Positions 53,532 through 63,157 are shown, numbered from the stretch's first letter. The stretch: DNA of 64,000 bases from CALKWS01 sp048594865 (GCA_048594865.1 JBMDWZ010000076.1:14029-78028); one strand, 5' to 3'. Numbers and translations: made by a program. The notes: generated from the letters alone by a model not told the origin.

Positions 53532-56213
53532 TTAACGGCCGGTGAGCTCCCAGGCATCGGTGCTCTCCTCGGCACCGTCGTCAGAGTCGTAGTAGTCCAC
53601 GGCCTCCTCCAGATCCGGGCGCGCGGTAACATCCTCGGGCTGCTCAGACTCATCGGCGTCGGTGGGGTCGGCGTCGAACGGTGCGTCATCTCCCCCACCG
53701 GCACCCGGCCCGGGGCCATCGCCGCGCAGCATTGCCAGCGTGTCGGGCAGATCGTCGGGGTTGATCAGCACATCGCGCGCCTTGGATCCCTCGGAGGGCC
53801 CAACGATCTCGCGCGACTCCAGCAGGTCCATGAGGCGCCCGGCCTTGGCGAACCCGACGCGGAGCTTGCGCTGCAGCATCGAGGTGGACCCGAACTGGGT
53901 GGAGACCACGAGCTCGGCCGCCTGCAGGAGCAGGTCGAGGTCATCGCCGATGTCCTCATCGATCTGCTTCTTCGCCGCCGCGACAGTGACGTCCTCGCGA
54001 TACGTCGGCTTGAGCTGGCCCTTGACGTGGTCCACGATCTGGTGGACCTCGGACTCACTGATCCAGGCGCCCTGCACCCGCATCGGCTTAGAGGCGCCCA
54101 TCGGCAAGAAGAGCGCGTCACCCTGTCCGATCAGTTTCTCCGCGCCCGGTTGGTCCAGGACCACCCGGGAGTCAGCCAGCGACGACGTCGCAAAAGCGAG
54201 CCTGGAGGGCACGTTGGCCTTGATCAGACCGGTCACCACATCGACGCTGGGCCGCTGGGTGGCCAACACCAGGTGAATCCCGGCCGCCCGAGCCAACTGC
54301 GTAATCCGTTGGATGGAGGACTCCACATCGCGCGGGGCCACCATCATCAGGTCGGCGAGCTCGTCGACGATTACCAGGAGGTAGGGGTAGGGCGCGATCT
54401 TGCGCTCGCTGCCCGGCAGCGGAGTTACCTTGCCAGCCTTGACCGCCGCGTTGAAGTCATCGACGTGCTTGTACCCGAAGGTGGCCAGGTCGTCATAGCG
54501 GGTGTCCATTTCGCGCACCACCCACTCCAACGCCTCCGCAGCCTTCTTGGGGCTGGTGATGATGGGCGTAATCAGGTGCGGGATGCCCTCATACATCGTC
54601 AGTTCCACCCGCTTGGGGTCAACCAACACCATCCGCACTTCTTCGGGAGTTGCGCGCATCATGATCGAGGTGATCATCGAGTTCACGAAGATCGACTTAC
54701 CGGCACCGGTGGCACCGGCAACCAACAAGTGCGGCATCTTGGCCAGGTTGGCCACGACGTAGCCGCCCTCAACGTCCTTGCCGACGCCCATGACCAGCGG
54801 GTGCTCATTGCGGCGAGCGGCGCCCGAGCGCAGCACGTCACCCAAGGCGACCGTTTCACGGTCGGAGTTCGGGATCTCGATTCCGATCGCCTTCTTGCCC
54901 GGGATCGGCGAAAGGATCCGGACGTCGGCGCTGGCCACGGCGTAGGAGATGTTCTTGCTTAGGGCGGTGACCCGCTCCACCTTGATTCCGGCGCCGAGTT
55001 CGACCTCGTATCGGGTGACGGTCGGTCCGCGAGTGAACCCGGTGACCTGGGCGTCCACGCCGAACTCCTCGAAGACCGTTGTCAGGGACTCAACGACCCG
55101 ATCGTTGGCCTCGGAACGGGTCTTGTGCGGGGCCCCTTGGGACAGCGCATCGTCGCTTGGCAGCGTGTAGGTCATGTCCGGGGAGAGCATGAGCTGTTCG
55201 GCGCGCGGCGGCAGCGGCTGGTTCGGCGGCGGCTCCAACTTCTCGGTGCCGGCATCGGCTGGTGCCGACTTGCGCTCCGCCTGAGCGACCTCGGGCTTGG
55301 GCCGTGGTGCGGGCTTCTTGCGGGCGCCGGCGGCGGGGGCCACCTTGGTGGCCGATTCGTCCGGGGCGTCGGCGTCGGCGGCGTGGTCGAAGGCTTCGTC
55401 GCCGTTGTAGGCGCCGGGCTCGGGGGCCGAGCCGCCCTTGGCCTTGCGCTTGGGCTTGGCCGGGCGGCCGGGCGCAGACTCCTCCTCACCGGCTTCTGCT
55501 TCGGCGTCGGCTCCGCTGAGCCAATCCCAGGCTTGCCGGAACCGGCGTGGAATGGCGGCCACCGGGGTCGCGGTGATGACCAACAGGCCGAACAGGGCAA
55601 GGAAGACCATGACCGGAACGGCGACATAGGCCGAGAGCAGGTAGGTCAGCGGGTGCGCGACGGCGTAGCCCAGCAAGCCACCGGCGCTAAACAGGTAGGA
55701 CCATTCGAACGCCTCCGGAGCGCCACGACCGATGTGAATGAGTCCGCAAATGGCAGCGGTCAGGGCGACGAGCCCCACGGAGATGCGGCCGTTGACCTCG
55801 CTGTGTTGCGGGTGACGCATCAGCCGCACGGCCATATAGATCAAGATCACCGGCACGATCGCCGCGAGCAGCCCAACGGCTCCGGCGACGCCGGCGTAAA
55901 TCACATCACCGGCCACCCCGGAAAGGTCGAACCAGACGCGCACCGCGATCACCAGGGCGAGGCCGAGCAGCAGGAATGCCAGGCCGTCACGACGGTGCGC
56001 GGGGTCCAGTCCACGGGCGCCCGATCCCACGGATCGGGCGGCACCGCCGACGGTATGGGCAATGCCCATCCACAGCCCGCGGATCATCCGCACAGGCAAA
56101 GACCGACGTTCAGGCGCACTCTTGGCCGCGCTCGCCGCCGTTGCCTTCGGCGAGTCCTTCTTTCTGCGTCCTGGTGAGGCTGACCGGTGAGGGGAAGTCG
56201 TCCGGGTCGCCAT
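53532..56213 (-). CDS. ftsK: DNA translocase FtsK/SpoIIIE
   Basis: Septal DNA pump for chromosome segregation. The 893 residues have four or five N-terminal membrane helices (about 75-225), an Ala/Pro/Lys-rich linker (about 235-370), the alpha/beta motor with Walker A GATGAGKS (about 498-505) and VIVDELADLMM, and a C-terminal gamma winged helix (STSMLQRKLRVGF). An acidic tail follows. AGGAGG precedes the ATG. Confidence 0.96.
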   Translation of the reverse strand: MATRTTSPHRSASPGRRKKDSPKATAASAAKSAPERRSLPVRMIRGLWMGIAHTVGGAARSVGSGARGLDPAHRRDGLAFLLLGLALVIAVRVWFDLSGVAGDVIYAGVAGAVGLLAAIVPVILIYMAVRLMRHPQHSEVNGRISVGLVALTAAICGLIHIGRGAPEAFEWSYLFSAGGLLGYAVAHPLTYLLSAYVAVPVMVFLALFGLLVITATPVAAIPRRFRQAWDWLSGADAEAEAGEEESAPGRPAKPKRKAKGGSAPEPGAYNGDEAFDHAADADAPDESATKVAPAAGARKKPAPRPKPEVAQAERKSAPADAGTEKLEPPPNQPLPPRAEQLMLSPDMTYTLPSDDALSQGAPHKTRSEANDRVVESLTTVFEEFGVDAQVTGFTRGPTVTRYEVELGAGIKVERVTALSKNISYAVASADVRILSPIPGKKAIGIEIPNSDRETVALGDVLRSGAARRNEHPLVMGVGKDVEGGYVVANLAKMPHLLVAGATGAGKSIFVNSMITSIMMRATPEEVRMVLVDPKRVELTMYEGIPHLITPIITSPKKAAEALEWVVREMDTRYDDLATFGYKHVDDFNAAVKAGKVTPLPGSERKIAPYPYLLVIVDELADLMMVAPRDVESSIQRITQLARAAGIHLVLATQRPSVDVVTGLIKANVPSRLAFATSSLADSRVVLDQPGAEKLIGQGDALFLPMGASKPMRVQGAWISESEVHQIVDHVKGQLKPTYREDVTVAAAKKQIDEDIGDDLDLLLQAAELVVSTQFGSTSMLQRKLRVGFAKAGRLMDLLESREIVGPSEGSKARDVLINPDDLPDTLAMLRGDGPGPGAGGGDDAPFDADPTDADESEQPEDVTARPDLEEAVDYYDSDDGAEESTDAWELTGR

Positions 56214-56336
56214 GATTGAGAATAATCCTCCTGCCTTCAGGCGCCCGATTCGACACCTGTCGTGGGACTACTGAACCAGAGCACGGGCGAATTTCGGCGC
56301 TGTGACACGCTTCAGCGACCATTCGGCGCCCAAGTG

Positions 56337-56744
56337 CTAGGTCACAAGCAGCCCGACACCGAGGCTCCCCAACCCGGCGATCAGGAAGCCTGCGCCGATG
56401 AATACCAGGACGATCAGCCGATTGGGTGCCGTACGACCCGAGCCGATCGCCGAGAGGAAGAAGCCCGCGGGCATGAGGATCGCCGCCACCAACACCCCCG
56501 AGCCCGCCAGCCAGCCGACCGCGCCGGTCAGCCCAGCGGCGTCGGTCAGCAACACGCAGACCAACCCGAGAGTGATGAAAACCCCGGCGTGGGCATGACC
56601 GGCCCGGAAGAATCCGCGCTGAAACTCGGTCACCGGCACCTTCCCGGTTCCGATGCGGAGCAGGAAGTACCCGCCGGATGTCACCGTGATCGCCGCGAGC
56701 AGGGCGATCGCCGCCGTCGTCTGTGCAGAATCGCTGAGTTCCAC
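56337..56744 (-). CDS. Small integral membrane protein, unknown family
   Basis: A 135-residue protein of four predicted membrane helices with a conserved-looking FFRAGHAHAG loop between helices one and two. I do not recognise the family. GAGGAGG six nucleotides before the GTG fixes the start. It is divergent from a TetR gene with one palindromic operator between, so it is the probable target of that regulator. Confidence 0.75.
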   Translation of the reverse strand: MELSDSAQTTAAIALLAAITVTSGGYFLLRIGTGKVPVTEFQRGFFRAGHAHAGVFITLGLVCVLLTDAAGLTGAVGWLAGSGVLVAAILMPAGFFLSAIGSGRTAPNRLIVLVFIGAGFLIAGLGSLGVGLLVT

Positions 56745-56782
56745 CGCACGCCTCCTCGTCGTCGGGCGAAGCCCACCATGCT

Positions 56783-56808
56783 CTAACACCGTTATCTAAC
56801 GCTGTTAG
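56783..56808. promoter_or_regulatory. TetR-type operator
   Basis: CTAACA-c-CGTTA-TC-TAACG-c-TGTTAG: a 26-bp nested inverted repeat, 22 of 26 positions symmetric. It lies between the divergent membrane protein and tetR starts and overlaps the expected -35 zone of the tetR promoter, so autoregulation is likely. Confidence 0.78.
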
Positions 56809-56841
56809 GGGTTCGTTTGTCAACGCCCTAGACTGCCTCGT

Positions 56842-57423
56842 ATGGCACGACCACGTCTGTACGACGACTCCTTGCGTCGAGACCTCATCAACGAAGCGTC
56901 CAGAACGATCTCCACAGCCGGGGCCCCAGGCCTCTCGCTCCGTTCCTTGGCGACCTCATGCCAGACGACGACGGCGGCGATCTACTCGCTGTTCGGCAAC
57001 AAGGAAGCGTTGGTCACCGCCGTGCTGGCCGAGGGCTTCTCCCGGTTCCACGCGCATTTGGCCAAGGTTCCTCGCACCGATGACCCGGCCGCGGATCTGC
57101 TCGCGCTCGGGCTGGCCTACCGCACCAGCGCACTGCAGGACCCACACTTTTACCGGGTGATGTTCGGCGGCATGCACGACCAGGACAAGCCGCCGGCCGC
57201 CATGGACACCTTCAACGCACTGGAGGCGGCCGTGGCGCGCCTGGTCCCCGCGGAGTACGCCAAGATCGGCGCGATCCGCCTATGGGCGCTCTCGCACGGC
57301 CTAGTCAGCCTAGAACTCGGGGGGCTGGTGCTGGGCACCGCCGACCAACTACAAGACCTCTACGCCAGCACTTTGCGGGATATCGGGCGGTCGTTGTTCA
57401 CACCTCCACAACCACCGGAATGA
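56842..57423 (+). CDS. TetR-family regulator (WHG-type C-terminal domain)
   Basis: A 193-residue repressor with an N-terminal helix-turn-helix (about 12-55; LRSLATSCQTTTAAIYSLFGNKEAL) and a C-terminal ligand domain ending WALSHGLVSLELGG. The ATG is 7 nt after TAGACT (leaderless). Its end overlaps the convergent rnj by 26 nt. Probable target: the divergent membrane protein. Confidence 0.88.
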   Translation: MARPRLYDDSLRRDLINEASRTISTAGAPGLSLRSLATSCQTTTAAIYSLFGNKEALVTAVLAEGFSRFHAHLAKVPRTDDPAADLLALGLAYRTSALQDPHFYRVMFGGMHDQDKPPAAMDTFNALEAAVARLVPAEYAKIGAIRLWALSHGLVSLELGGLVLGTADQLQDLYASTLRDIGRSLFTPPQPPE

Positions 57424-59080
57424 GCATCGGGCGGCGGCGCAGTCGGCGCGAAACCCAACGCCCGACCACCCGGCGGATGATCTGCTGCAGTTGGTGAGTG
57501 TCGGTCTTTCCGCTGGCAGCGGCATCGGTCAGGGCCTGGGTGACCTCGGGGATGATGTCATCCAAACGGGCGTCATCCTCTGCTAGGCCGCGAGCCTGCA
57601 GGTGCGGCCCGGCAACAACCTTGCCGGTCGAGGAGTCGATTGCGGCGAAGATGGAAATGAAGCCTTCTTCGGACAGGATTCGGCGATCCTTGAGTTCGGC
57701 TTCGGTGATTTCCCCCACCGAGGAGCCGTCCACGTACACATACCCGCACGGCACCGCGCCGGCGATGTGGGCCCGGCCGTCCTGCAGGTCCACGACCACG
57801 CCGTCCTCGGCCAGAACAACCCGCTGCGGGTCGATCCCGGTCTTGACCGCCAACGCACCGTTGGCGACCAGGTGCCGCATTTCGCCGTGCACCGGCATCA
57901 CGTTGCGCGGGCGCACGATGTTGTAGCAGTACAGCAGCTCCCCGGCTGAAGCGTGCCCGGACACGTGCACCTTGGCGTTGCCCTGGTGCACCACCTTGGC
58001 GCCCAAGCGGATGAGCCCGTTGATAACCCGGCCGACGGCGTTTTCATTGCCGGGGATCATCGAGGATGACAGCACCACGGTGTCCCCCGGGCCCACCGAG
58101 ACGCGGTGGTCGGAGTTCGCGATCCGCGAGAGCGCAGCCATCGGCTCGCCCTGAGAACCGGTGCACATCAGCACCACCTGATCCTCGGGCAGCGAATCGA
58201 CCTTCTTCTGGTCGATCAACACCCCGTCGGGCACGTCGAGGTAGCCAAGGTCAGAGGCGATCCCCATATTGCGGACCATCGAGCGGCCCACCAGGGCCAC
58301 CCGGCGGCCATGAGCGTGAGCGGCGTTGAGGACCTGCTGCACCCGGTGCACGTGCGAGGCGAAGGAGGCCACGACCAGGCGCCCAGAGGTTTCGAAGAGT
58401 TGGTCCAGGACCGGGCCGATCTCCTGCTCGGCCACGGTGAAACCGGGCACCTCGGCGTTGGTGGAGTCGGTCATAAACAGGTCCACGCCGGCTTCCCCGA
58501 GTCGGGCGAAGGCGCGCAGGTCGGTGATCCGGCCATCCAGCGGCAGCTGGTCCATCTTGAAGTCGCCGGTGTGCAGGACGGTGCCCGCCGGGGTGTGCAC
58601 GGCGACCGCGAGGGCGTCGGGGATCGAGTGGTTCACCGCAACGAATTCGCAATCGAAGTCGCCGAAGGGGTGGTGGTCGCCCTCCTTGACCTCGTGGGTG
58701 ACGGCCTTGATGCGGTGCTCAGCTAGCTTGGCCTCGATGAACGCCAAGGTGAGCTTGGAGCCCACGATCGGGATGTCCCGGCGCAAGCGCAGCAGGTAGG
58801 GCACGGCGCCAATGTGGTCCTCGTGCCCGTGGGTGAGCACGATGGCTTCGATGTCGTCGAGACGATCGGCGATGTAGTCAAAGTCCGGCAGGATCAGGTC
58901 CACGCCAGGCTGATGGTCCTCGGGGAAGAGCACGCCACAGTCGATGATGAGCAGGCGTCCGCCGTACTCGAGCACTGCCATGTTGCGACCGACCTCGCCG
59001 AGCCCGCCGAGTGGGACAACGCGCAGAGCGCCGTCGGCCAAGGGCGGCGGTGGGGCTAGGTCGGGGTGCGGGTGGCTCAT
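57398..59080 (-). CDS. rnj: Ribonuclease J
   Basis: Metallo-beta-lactamase fold exo/endoribonuclease of RNA maturation and decay. The 560 residues have the THGHEDHIG metal motif (83-91), the beta-CASP domain with MTDSTNAE and HVSGHAS, and the C-terminal domain. The start overlaps the dapA stop by 4 nt; the dapA-rnj pair is widespread in actinobacteria. Confidence 0.96.
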   Translation of the reverse strand: MSHPHPDLAPPPPLADGALRVVPLGGLGEVGRNMAVLEYGGRLLIIDCGVLFPEDHQPGVDLILPDFDYIADRLDDIEAIVLTHGHEDHIGAVPYLLRLRRDIPIVGSKLTLAFIEAKLAEHRIKAVTHEVKEGDHHPFGDFDCEFVAVNHSIPDALAVAVHTPAGTVLHTGDFKMDQLPLDGRITDLRAFARLGEAGVDLFMTDSTNAEVPGFTVAEQEIGPVLDQLFETSGRLVVASFASHVHRVQQVLNAAHAHGRRVALVGRSMVRNMGIASDLGYLDVPDGVLIDQKKVDSLPEDQVVLMCTGSQGEPMAALSRIANSDHRVSVGPGDTVVLSSSMIPGNENAVGRVINGLIRLGAKVVHQGNAKVHVSGHASAGELLYCYNIVRPRNVMPVHGEMRHLVANGALAVKTGIDPQRVVLAEDGVVVDLQDGRAHIAGAVPCGYVYVDGSSVGEITEAELKDRRILSEEGFISIFAAIDSSTGKVVAGPHLQARGLAEDDARLDDIIPEVTQALTDAAASGKTDTHQLQQIIRRVVGRWVSRRLRRRPMLIPVVVEV

Positions 59081-59994
59081 GTAGCGGTGTCCTCCAAAAG
59101 TCCGTGAAGCAAAAGTGCGGTTCGTAGATCGGCCAGTTCGGCGTCGTTGGCTTCCACCAGTGGAGAGCGAACGGTCGACGCCGGAAGCCGGTTTTGTAAG
59201 TACAAGGCGGCCTTTGACATCACGGCGCCCTGCCCAGAGCCGAGCAGGGCATCGACAACTGGTGCCAGATTTGCCGAGATGTCGCGGGCTAGGAACAATT
59301 CGCCGTCGTCCACTGCCTGCACCATTTGGGCATAGGCGCGGGCAACGACGTGCCCGGCAACAGAGACGACGCCGGAGGCGCCGTGCACCAGCCAGGCCAA
59401 GTTCAGGTTGTCGTCACCGGAGTAGTACTCCAGGCCGGTGCGGCGCATTCGATCAAAGCCAGCGGGCACGTCACCGGTCGCGTCTTTGACGGCGCGGATC
59501 TGCGGGTGTTCGGCCAGGCGATCGAGTGTGTCATCGCCGATAGCCACGCCGGTGCGGCCGGGGATGTCATAGAGCATCACCGGCAGGTCGGCGGAGTCAA
59601 CGATGGAGACGATGTGCCGGTACACGCCCTCCTGGGAGGGACGGTTGTAGTACGGGGACACCACAAGCAGCCCGTGGGCACCGGTGCGTTCGGCAGCCTT
59701 GGCGATCCGGACGGCGTGCGCGGTGTCGTTCGAGCCGGCCCCGGCGATCACCATCACCTCATCGCCGACTTCCTCGACAACAACTCGAACAAGCTCATCT
59801 TTTTCGGGCTGGTGGGTGGTCGGAGACTCCCCGGTGGTGCCATTGACAACCAGGGCGTCGCACCCGGAATCAACCAGATGTCGGGATAGGGACCGGGCAG
59901 TTTCGATGTCGATACTGCCGTCGGCGTGCATGGGTGTCACCATGGCGACCGACACCGAGCCGAAGGTCCGGGAAGGGACCTGTCTTTGATTCAT
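59077..59994 (-). CDS. dapA: 4-hydroxy-tetrahydrodipicolinate synthase
   Basis: Condenses pyruvate with aspartate semialdehyde, the first committed step to DAP and lysine. The 305 residues have GTTGE (52-56), the YYNRP tyrosine pair (115-116) and the Schiff-base lysine K170 in AVKDATGD. The ATG lies 6 nt after TACGGT, probably leaderless. Confidence 0.95.
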   Translation of the reverse strand: MNQRQVPSRTFGSVSVAMVTPMHADGSIDIETARSLSRHLVDSGCDALVVNGTTGESPTTHQPEKDELVRVVVEEVGDEVMVIAGAGSNDTAHAVRIAKAAERTGAHGLLVVSPYYNRPSQEGVYRHIVSIVDSADLPVMLYDIPGRTGVAIGDDTLDRLAEHPQIRAVKDATGDVPAGFDRMRRTGLEYYSGDDNLNLAWLVHGASGVVSVAGHVVARAYAQMVQAVDDGELFLARDISANLAPVVDALLGSGQGAVMSKAALYLQNRLPASTVRSPLVEANDAELADLRTALLLHGLLEDTAT

Positions 59995-60058
59995 GTCTTG
60001 ACCGTACCGTGACCCGGTGCGCCCTTGCGTCAGCGCACGCTATGGCGCACGCCACGAA

Positions 60059-60922
60059 TCACCGAAACTCGTGCCGATTCGCCGCAACCCACTGCGCAGT
60101 ATTGGTGGCCGGGCGGCCGGTCACCGTGGGCACTACCTGCACCCACGATTGCTCGGGCTCATGGGTTTGCGCCGACAGGCCCACGTACCACTGCGCGTAC
60201 TCCCCCATCGACGGCTGGAGCATCGTGATCGCCTCCTCGCGGCTGATCTGTACGAAGTCGATGTCGATTTCGAGTCCGGCGGCGATCGCGGCCACCTTCT
60301 CCCGCTTGGTCAGCAGCTGCGGGCCGGCAAGGTAGAGCTCGGTGCGGTCGAACTCTGGGGCCACTGATCCTTCGCAGCGGGCGCCACCCTCGCCGGAAGT
60401 CCCACTGACCATGATCGCGGCGGCGACCTCGGCGATATCGTCCATGCAGACCGGGGCGTTGGCGCTGTCCCCAAACGCGTCTTTAACCACGGCCCGGCCC
60501 TGCAAAAGGGAGCCTCGGATCTGATCGGCCCACACGGCTGTGTTCTCAATGAACTCCCCCGGCCACAGGTGGGTCCAGGACGGTGCGCTGGCTTGAACGG
60601 CCTCGGCCACGCCGTACCACCAGTTATCCGGCGGTCCCGAGACGTCCACGATGTGCTGCACCCCGGCGTCGGCAGCCCGTTGGCACACCTGCGCGGCGGT
60701 CTCTTCGTACGGGGCCAAATACATCCGCTGCACCCCGTCAAACAGTCCCTCGAGGGAGTCCAGATCGCCGATGAAGCCTTGGTGCACCTGCACCCCATCG
60801 GGCAGGTTCGCCTTGTCGGGCTTGGCGCTCAACGCGCGAATGTCAGTGGCACCGCGCGCGATGAGGTGATCAACGACCTTGCGGCCAATGTTTCCAGTAG
60901 CACCGGTGACAAGATAAGTCAT
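60059..60922 (-). CDS. NmrA-like NAD(P)-binding protein
   Basis: A 287-residue short-chain dehydrogenase-like (atypical SDR) protein with the nucleotide motif VTGATGNIG (about 5-13). It resembles NmrA/quinone-reductase sensor proteins of redox state. Two ATGs in a duplicated context (60922 and 60937) can start it. Substrate unknown. Confidence 0.8.
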   Translation of the reverse strand: MTYLVTGATGNIGRKVVDHLIARGATDIRALSAKPDKANLPDGVQVHQGFIGDLDSLEGLFDGVQRMYLAPYEETAAQVCQRAADAGVQHIVDVSGPPDNWWYGVAEAVQASAPSWTHLWPGEFIENTAVWADQIRGSLLQGRAVVKDAFGDSANAPVCMDDIAEVAAAIMVSGTSGEGGARCEGSVAPEFDRTELYLAGPQLLTKREKVAAIAAGLEIDIDFVQISREEAITMLQPSMGEYAQWYVGLSAQTHEPEQSWVQVVPTVTGRPATNTAQWVAANRHEFR

Positions 60923-60941
60923 GGCGTCATAAGTCATGGCG
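60914..60941. repeat. 15-bp-period duplication around the NmrA-like start
   Basis: ATAAGTCATGGCG is repeated at 60914-60926 and 60929-60941, each holding an in-frame ATG (minus strand) followed by ACTTAT. Confidence 0.8.
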
Positions 60942-60968
60942 CCCCAGTCTGCCTTAGGCTGGCTTGCG

Positions 60969-61514
60969 ATGAGCGTCCACTCCCACAACACCCCGACCGC
61001 CGATGTTTCGGTCCGCCCCGCTATCGAGCAAGACGCACCGGCCCTAGGTGAAATCCAAGTCCAAGCGTGGCGAAACCTGCACGCCGAGCGCCTGCCCTCC
61101 CACGTCTTGGCGGCCCTAGACGCCGAGCAGTTCGCCAGCGCCTGGCGCATCGCGATCACCTCTCCCCCCTCCCCCAAGCACCGAGTGCTGACCGCCTGCT
61201 CCGGCCCGCACGTGGCCGGGTTCGCGGCCTTAGCACCCGGCGCCCAAGACGACCCCACCGGCGAGGTAGTGGAACTCGCCGTCGGCGACGATTACGTGCG
61301 CAACGGCCACGGGTCGCGACTGCTGGCGGCCTGCACCGACATCCTCACCAGCACCGGGGCTAAGCAGGCCCGGATCTGGGTGGCCGAGGGTGATGACGCC
61401 CGTGATGGCCTGGTACGCGCAGCCGGGTTCGGCCCGATCGGAGTCAAGCGGGTTCTCGACGTCGCCGGTGAACAGGTCACCGAGCACGCGTGGGCCGCGC
61501 AGCTGCGGGACTGA
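60969..61514 (+). CDS. GNAT family acetyltransferase
   Basis: A 181-residue acetyltransferase domain with VVELAVGDDYVRNGHGSRLL, the acetyl-CoA loop (V-x-N-G-x-G-S in place of Q/RxxGxG/A), and GLVRAAGFGPIG. The ATG is 8 nt after TAGGCT. Substrate unknown. The next gene begins 4 nt after its stop. Confidence 0.83.
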   Translation: MSVHSHNTPTADVSVRPAIEQDAPALGEIQVQAWRNLHAERLPSHVLAALDAEQFASAWRIAITSPPSPKHRVLTACSGPHVAGFAALAPGAQDDPTGEVVELAVGDDYVRNGHGSRLLAACTDILTSTGAKQARIWVAEGDDARDGLVRAAGFGPIGVKRVLDVAGEQVTEHAWAAQLRD

Positions 61515-61518
61515 GTCA

Positions 61519-62397
61519 ATGGCGCGCTGGCGGGGCTGGCCGAACCTAGACGCCGCCGCGCGCGCTTGGTGGAGCGCCGCCGGGCGGCCGATCGACTTGC
61601 GTGGCGAGCACGCCTGGCTGGACGCGGCCACCACCGACGCCGGTCGCGTCCAGGACCGGTGGCTGCAGACCGAGGCGAGCCGGATCGGCGGTTCGGTGTC
61701 GAGCGACACCGCCGAGGCTGGGCTGATTCCGGACCTGGCCAGTCTTGATTCCTCGACCTTCCGGGCCGAGGCGGTCAGCCCTAAGATCCGTAATTTCTAC
61801 GCGCACACCGCGGTCTGGCGGATGGAGACGTGGTGCCAGTGGTCACCGTTGTTCGCCCCGGCAGGGGTGGCGATCGGCGCCCTGTACGGCCGGCGCCTGG
61901 ATCAGTTGGCGCTGCCGGTGCACCCGATAGACGTGGCCTATGGCATGGACTCCTCGGTGGTGCCGATCCTCGGCCCAGACGGGAATCAACGCTCGGCCGG
62001 CTGGCTGCGCACGCTGCGCAGCACCGGCGGTTACGTGTTCTCCGGGTGCTACGACGTTCGATGGCTACCCGGGAGAGGCGCCAGGGTGCACGTGACGTTT
62101 CCCCTGGAACTGGGCAACGTCCAGGTCTTCTTGCAGCCGGTGAATGGACCCGATGGGTCGATGCGGCTGGTCTCCCGGCCGGGACGATTCGGCCACGAAG
62201 GAACCTACGTGGTGGCCCGCCACCGAGGGCGCCACTTTGCGGCGAGGGTGCCGCTGCATGAGATGTTCCATCTGTTCACCGACTCGGTGGGGGTGCTGCG
62301 CACCGACCACTACCTGCGGTTCACCCGGTTCAACGCCCTACGGCTGCACTACAAGCTCACGCGCCAAGGTCCAGGTACCGATCCAGACCAACGGTGA
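61519..62397 (+). CDS. Conserved hypothetical protein, 292 residues
   Basis: I do not recognise a characterised family. The protein has a conserved-looking core FYAHTAVWRMETWCQWSPLF (about 93-112), an all-beta-like middle rich in Gly and Arg, and LGNVQVFLQPVNGPDG. No signal peptide or clear membrane helix. Similar uncharacterised proteins occur in actinobacteria. It starts just after the GNAT stop, likely co-transcribed, and overlaps the convergent dapB by 41 nt. Confidence 0.72.
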   Translation: MARWRGWPNLDAAARAWWSAAGRPIDLRGEHAWLDAATTDAGRVQDRWLQTEASRIGGSVSSDTAEAGLIPDLASLDSSTFRAEAVSPKIRNFYAHTAVWRMETWCQWSPLFAPAGVAIGALYGRRLDQLALPVHPIDVAYGMDSSVVPILGPDGNQRSAGWLRTLRSTGGYVFSGCYDVRWLPGRGARVHVTFPLELGNVQVFLQPVNGPDGSMRLVSRPGRFGHEGTYVVARHRGRHFAARVPLHEMFHLFTDSVGVLRTDHYLRFTRFNALRLHYKLTRQGPGTDPDQR

Positions 62398-63115
62398 GTC
62401 CCGGTTTGGATGACACCTTGCGGGCGGCCAGGACCACCCCGGGCATAAACGAGGAGCGGTCGAAGGAATCGGTGCGGATAGTCAATTGTTCGCCGGGGTT
62501 GCCGAACAGGATCTCCTCGTGCGCAACCAGTCCGCGAAGCCGCACCGAGTGCACGTGCACGCCCTGCACTTGCGCGCCGCGCGCGCCCTGGAGGCCGCTT
62601 CGGGTGGCGTCCGGCGAGTCCGATAGCCCGGCTGCTTCCCGCGCGGCCGCGATCTGCTGGGCGGTGTGCACCGCCGTGCCCGACGGCGCATCGGCCTTAT
62701 CGGGATGGTGCAGCTCGATCACCTCTGCAGATTCGAAAAAACGCGCGGCCTGGGCCGCGAAGTGCATGGACAGCACCGCCGAGAGCGCGAAGTTGGGGGC
62801 AATCAGCACGCCTGTAGTCGGGCTGTCACCGAGGCGGGTGGCGACGCGCTCGAGTGCGTCGCCGGTCCATCCGGTGGTGCCGACGACGGCGTGGATCCCG
62901 GCGTCGATGAGGGCGGTGACATTCGCTTCGGTCACCTCGGGAACGGTGAAGTCAATGGCAACGTCGACGTCACTACCCGATAGCGAAGCGACGTCGTCGT
63001 TCTCATCGAGTCCAGCGACGAGATCTAGCCCCTGGGCCTCCTGCACGGCGCCGCACACGGTGGCGCCCATCCGGCCTTTGGCTCCCAGCACGGCAACGCG
63101 GATCGTGTCAGTCAT
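62357..63115 (-). CDS. dapB: 4-hydroxy-tetrahydrodipicolinate reductase
   Basis: NAD(P)H-dependent step after DapA. The 252 residues have GAKGRMG (11-17), the ELHHPDKADAPSGTA catalytic motif (H136, H137, K140) and an APNFALS loop. The ATG lies 6 nt after TAGGCT (leaderless). Confidence 0.95.
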   Translation of the reverse strand: MTDTIRVAVLGAKGRMGATVCGAVQEAQGLDLVAGLDENDDVASLSGSDVDVAIDFTVPEVTEANVTALIDAGIHAVVGTTGWTGDALERVATRLGDSPTTGVLIAPNFALSAVLSMHFAAQAARFFESAEVIELHHPDKADAPSGTAVHTAQQIAAAREAAGLSDSPDATRSGLQGARGAQVQGVHVHSVRLRGLVAHEEILFGNPGEQLTIRTDSFDRSSFMPGVVLAARKVSSKPGLTVGLDRYLDLGA

Positions 63116-63127
63116 GGGGCCAGCCTA
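63113..63127 (-). promoter_or_regulatory. Putative leaderless start region of dapB
   Basis: TAGGCTGGCCCCATG, identical in 15 bases to the start region of dapF (30690-30676). Confidence 0.55.
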
Positions 63128-63157
63128 GTGTTTTAACCGCGAGGTTCAGCAGCGGGG

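Noticed and set aside
54027..54962. Long plus-strand frame opposite ftsK
   Set aside because: His/Gln/Arg-rich shadow frame of FtsK with no motif.
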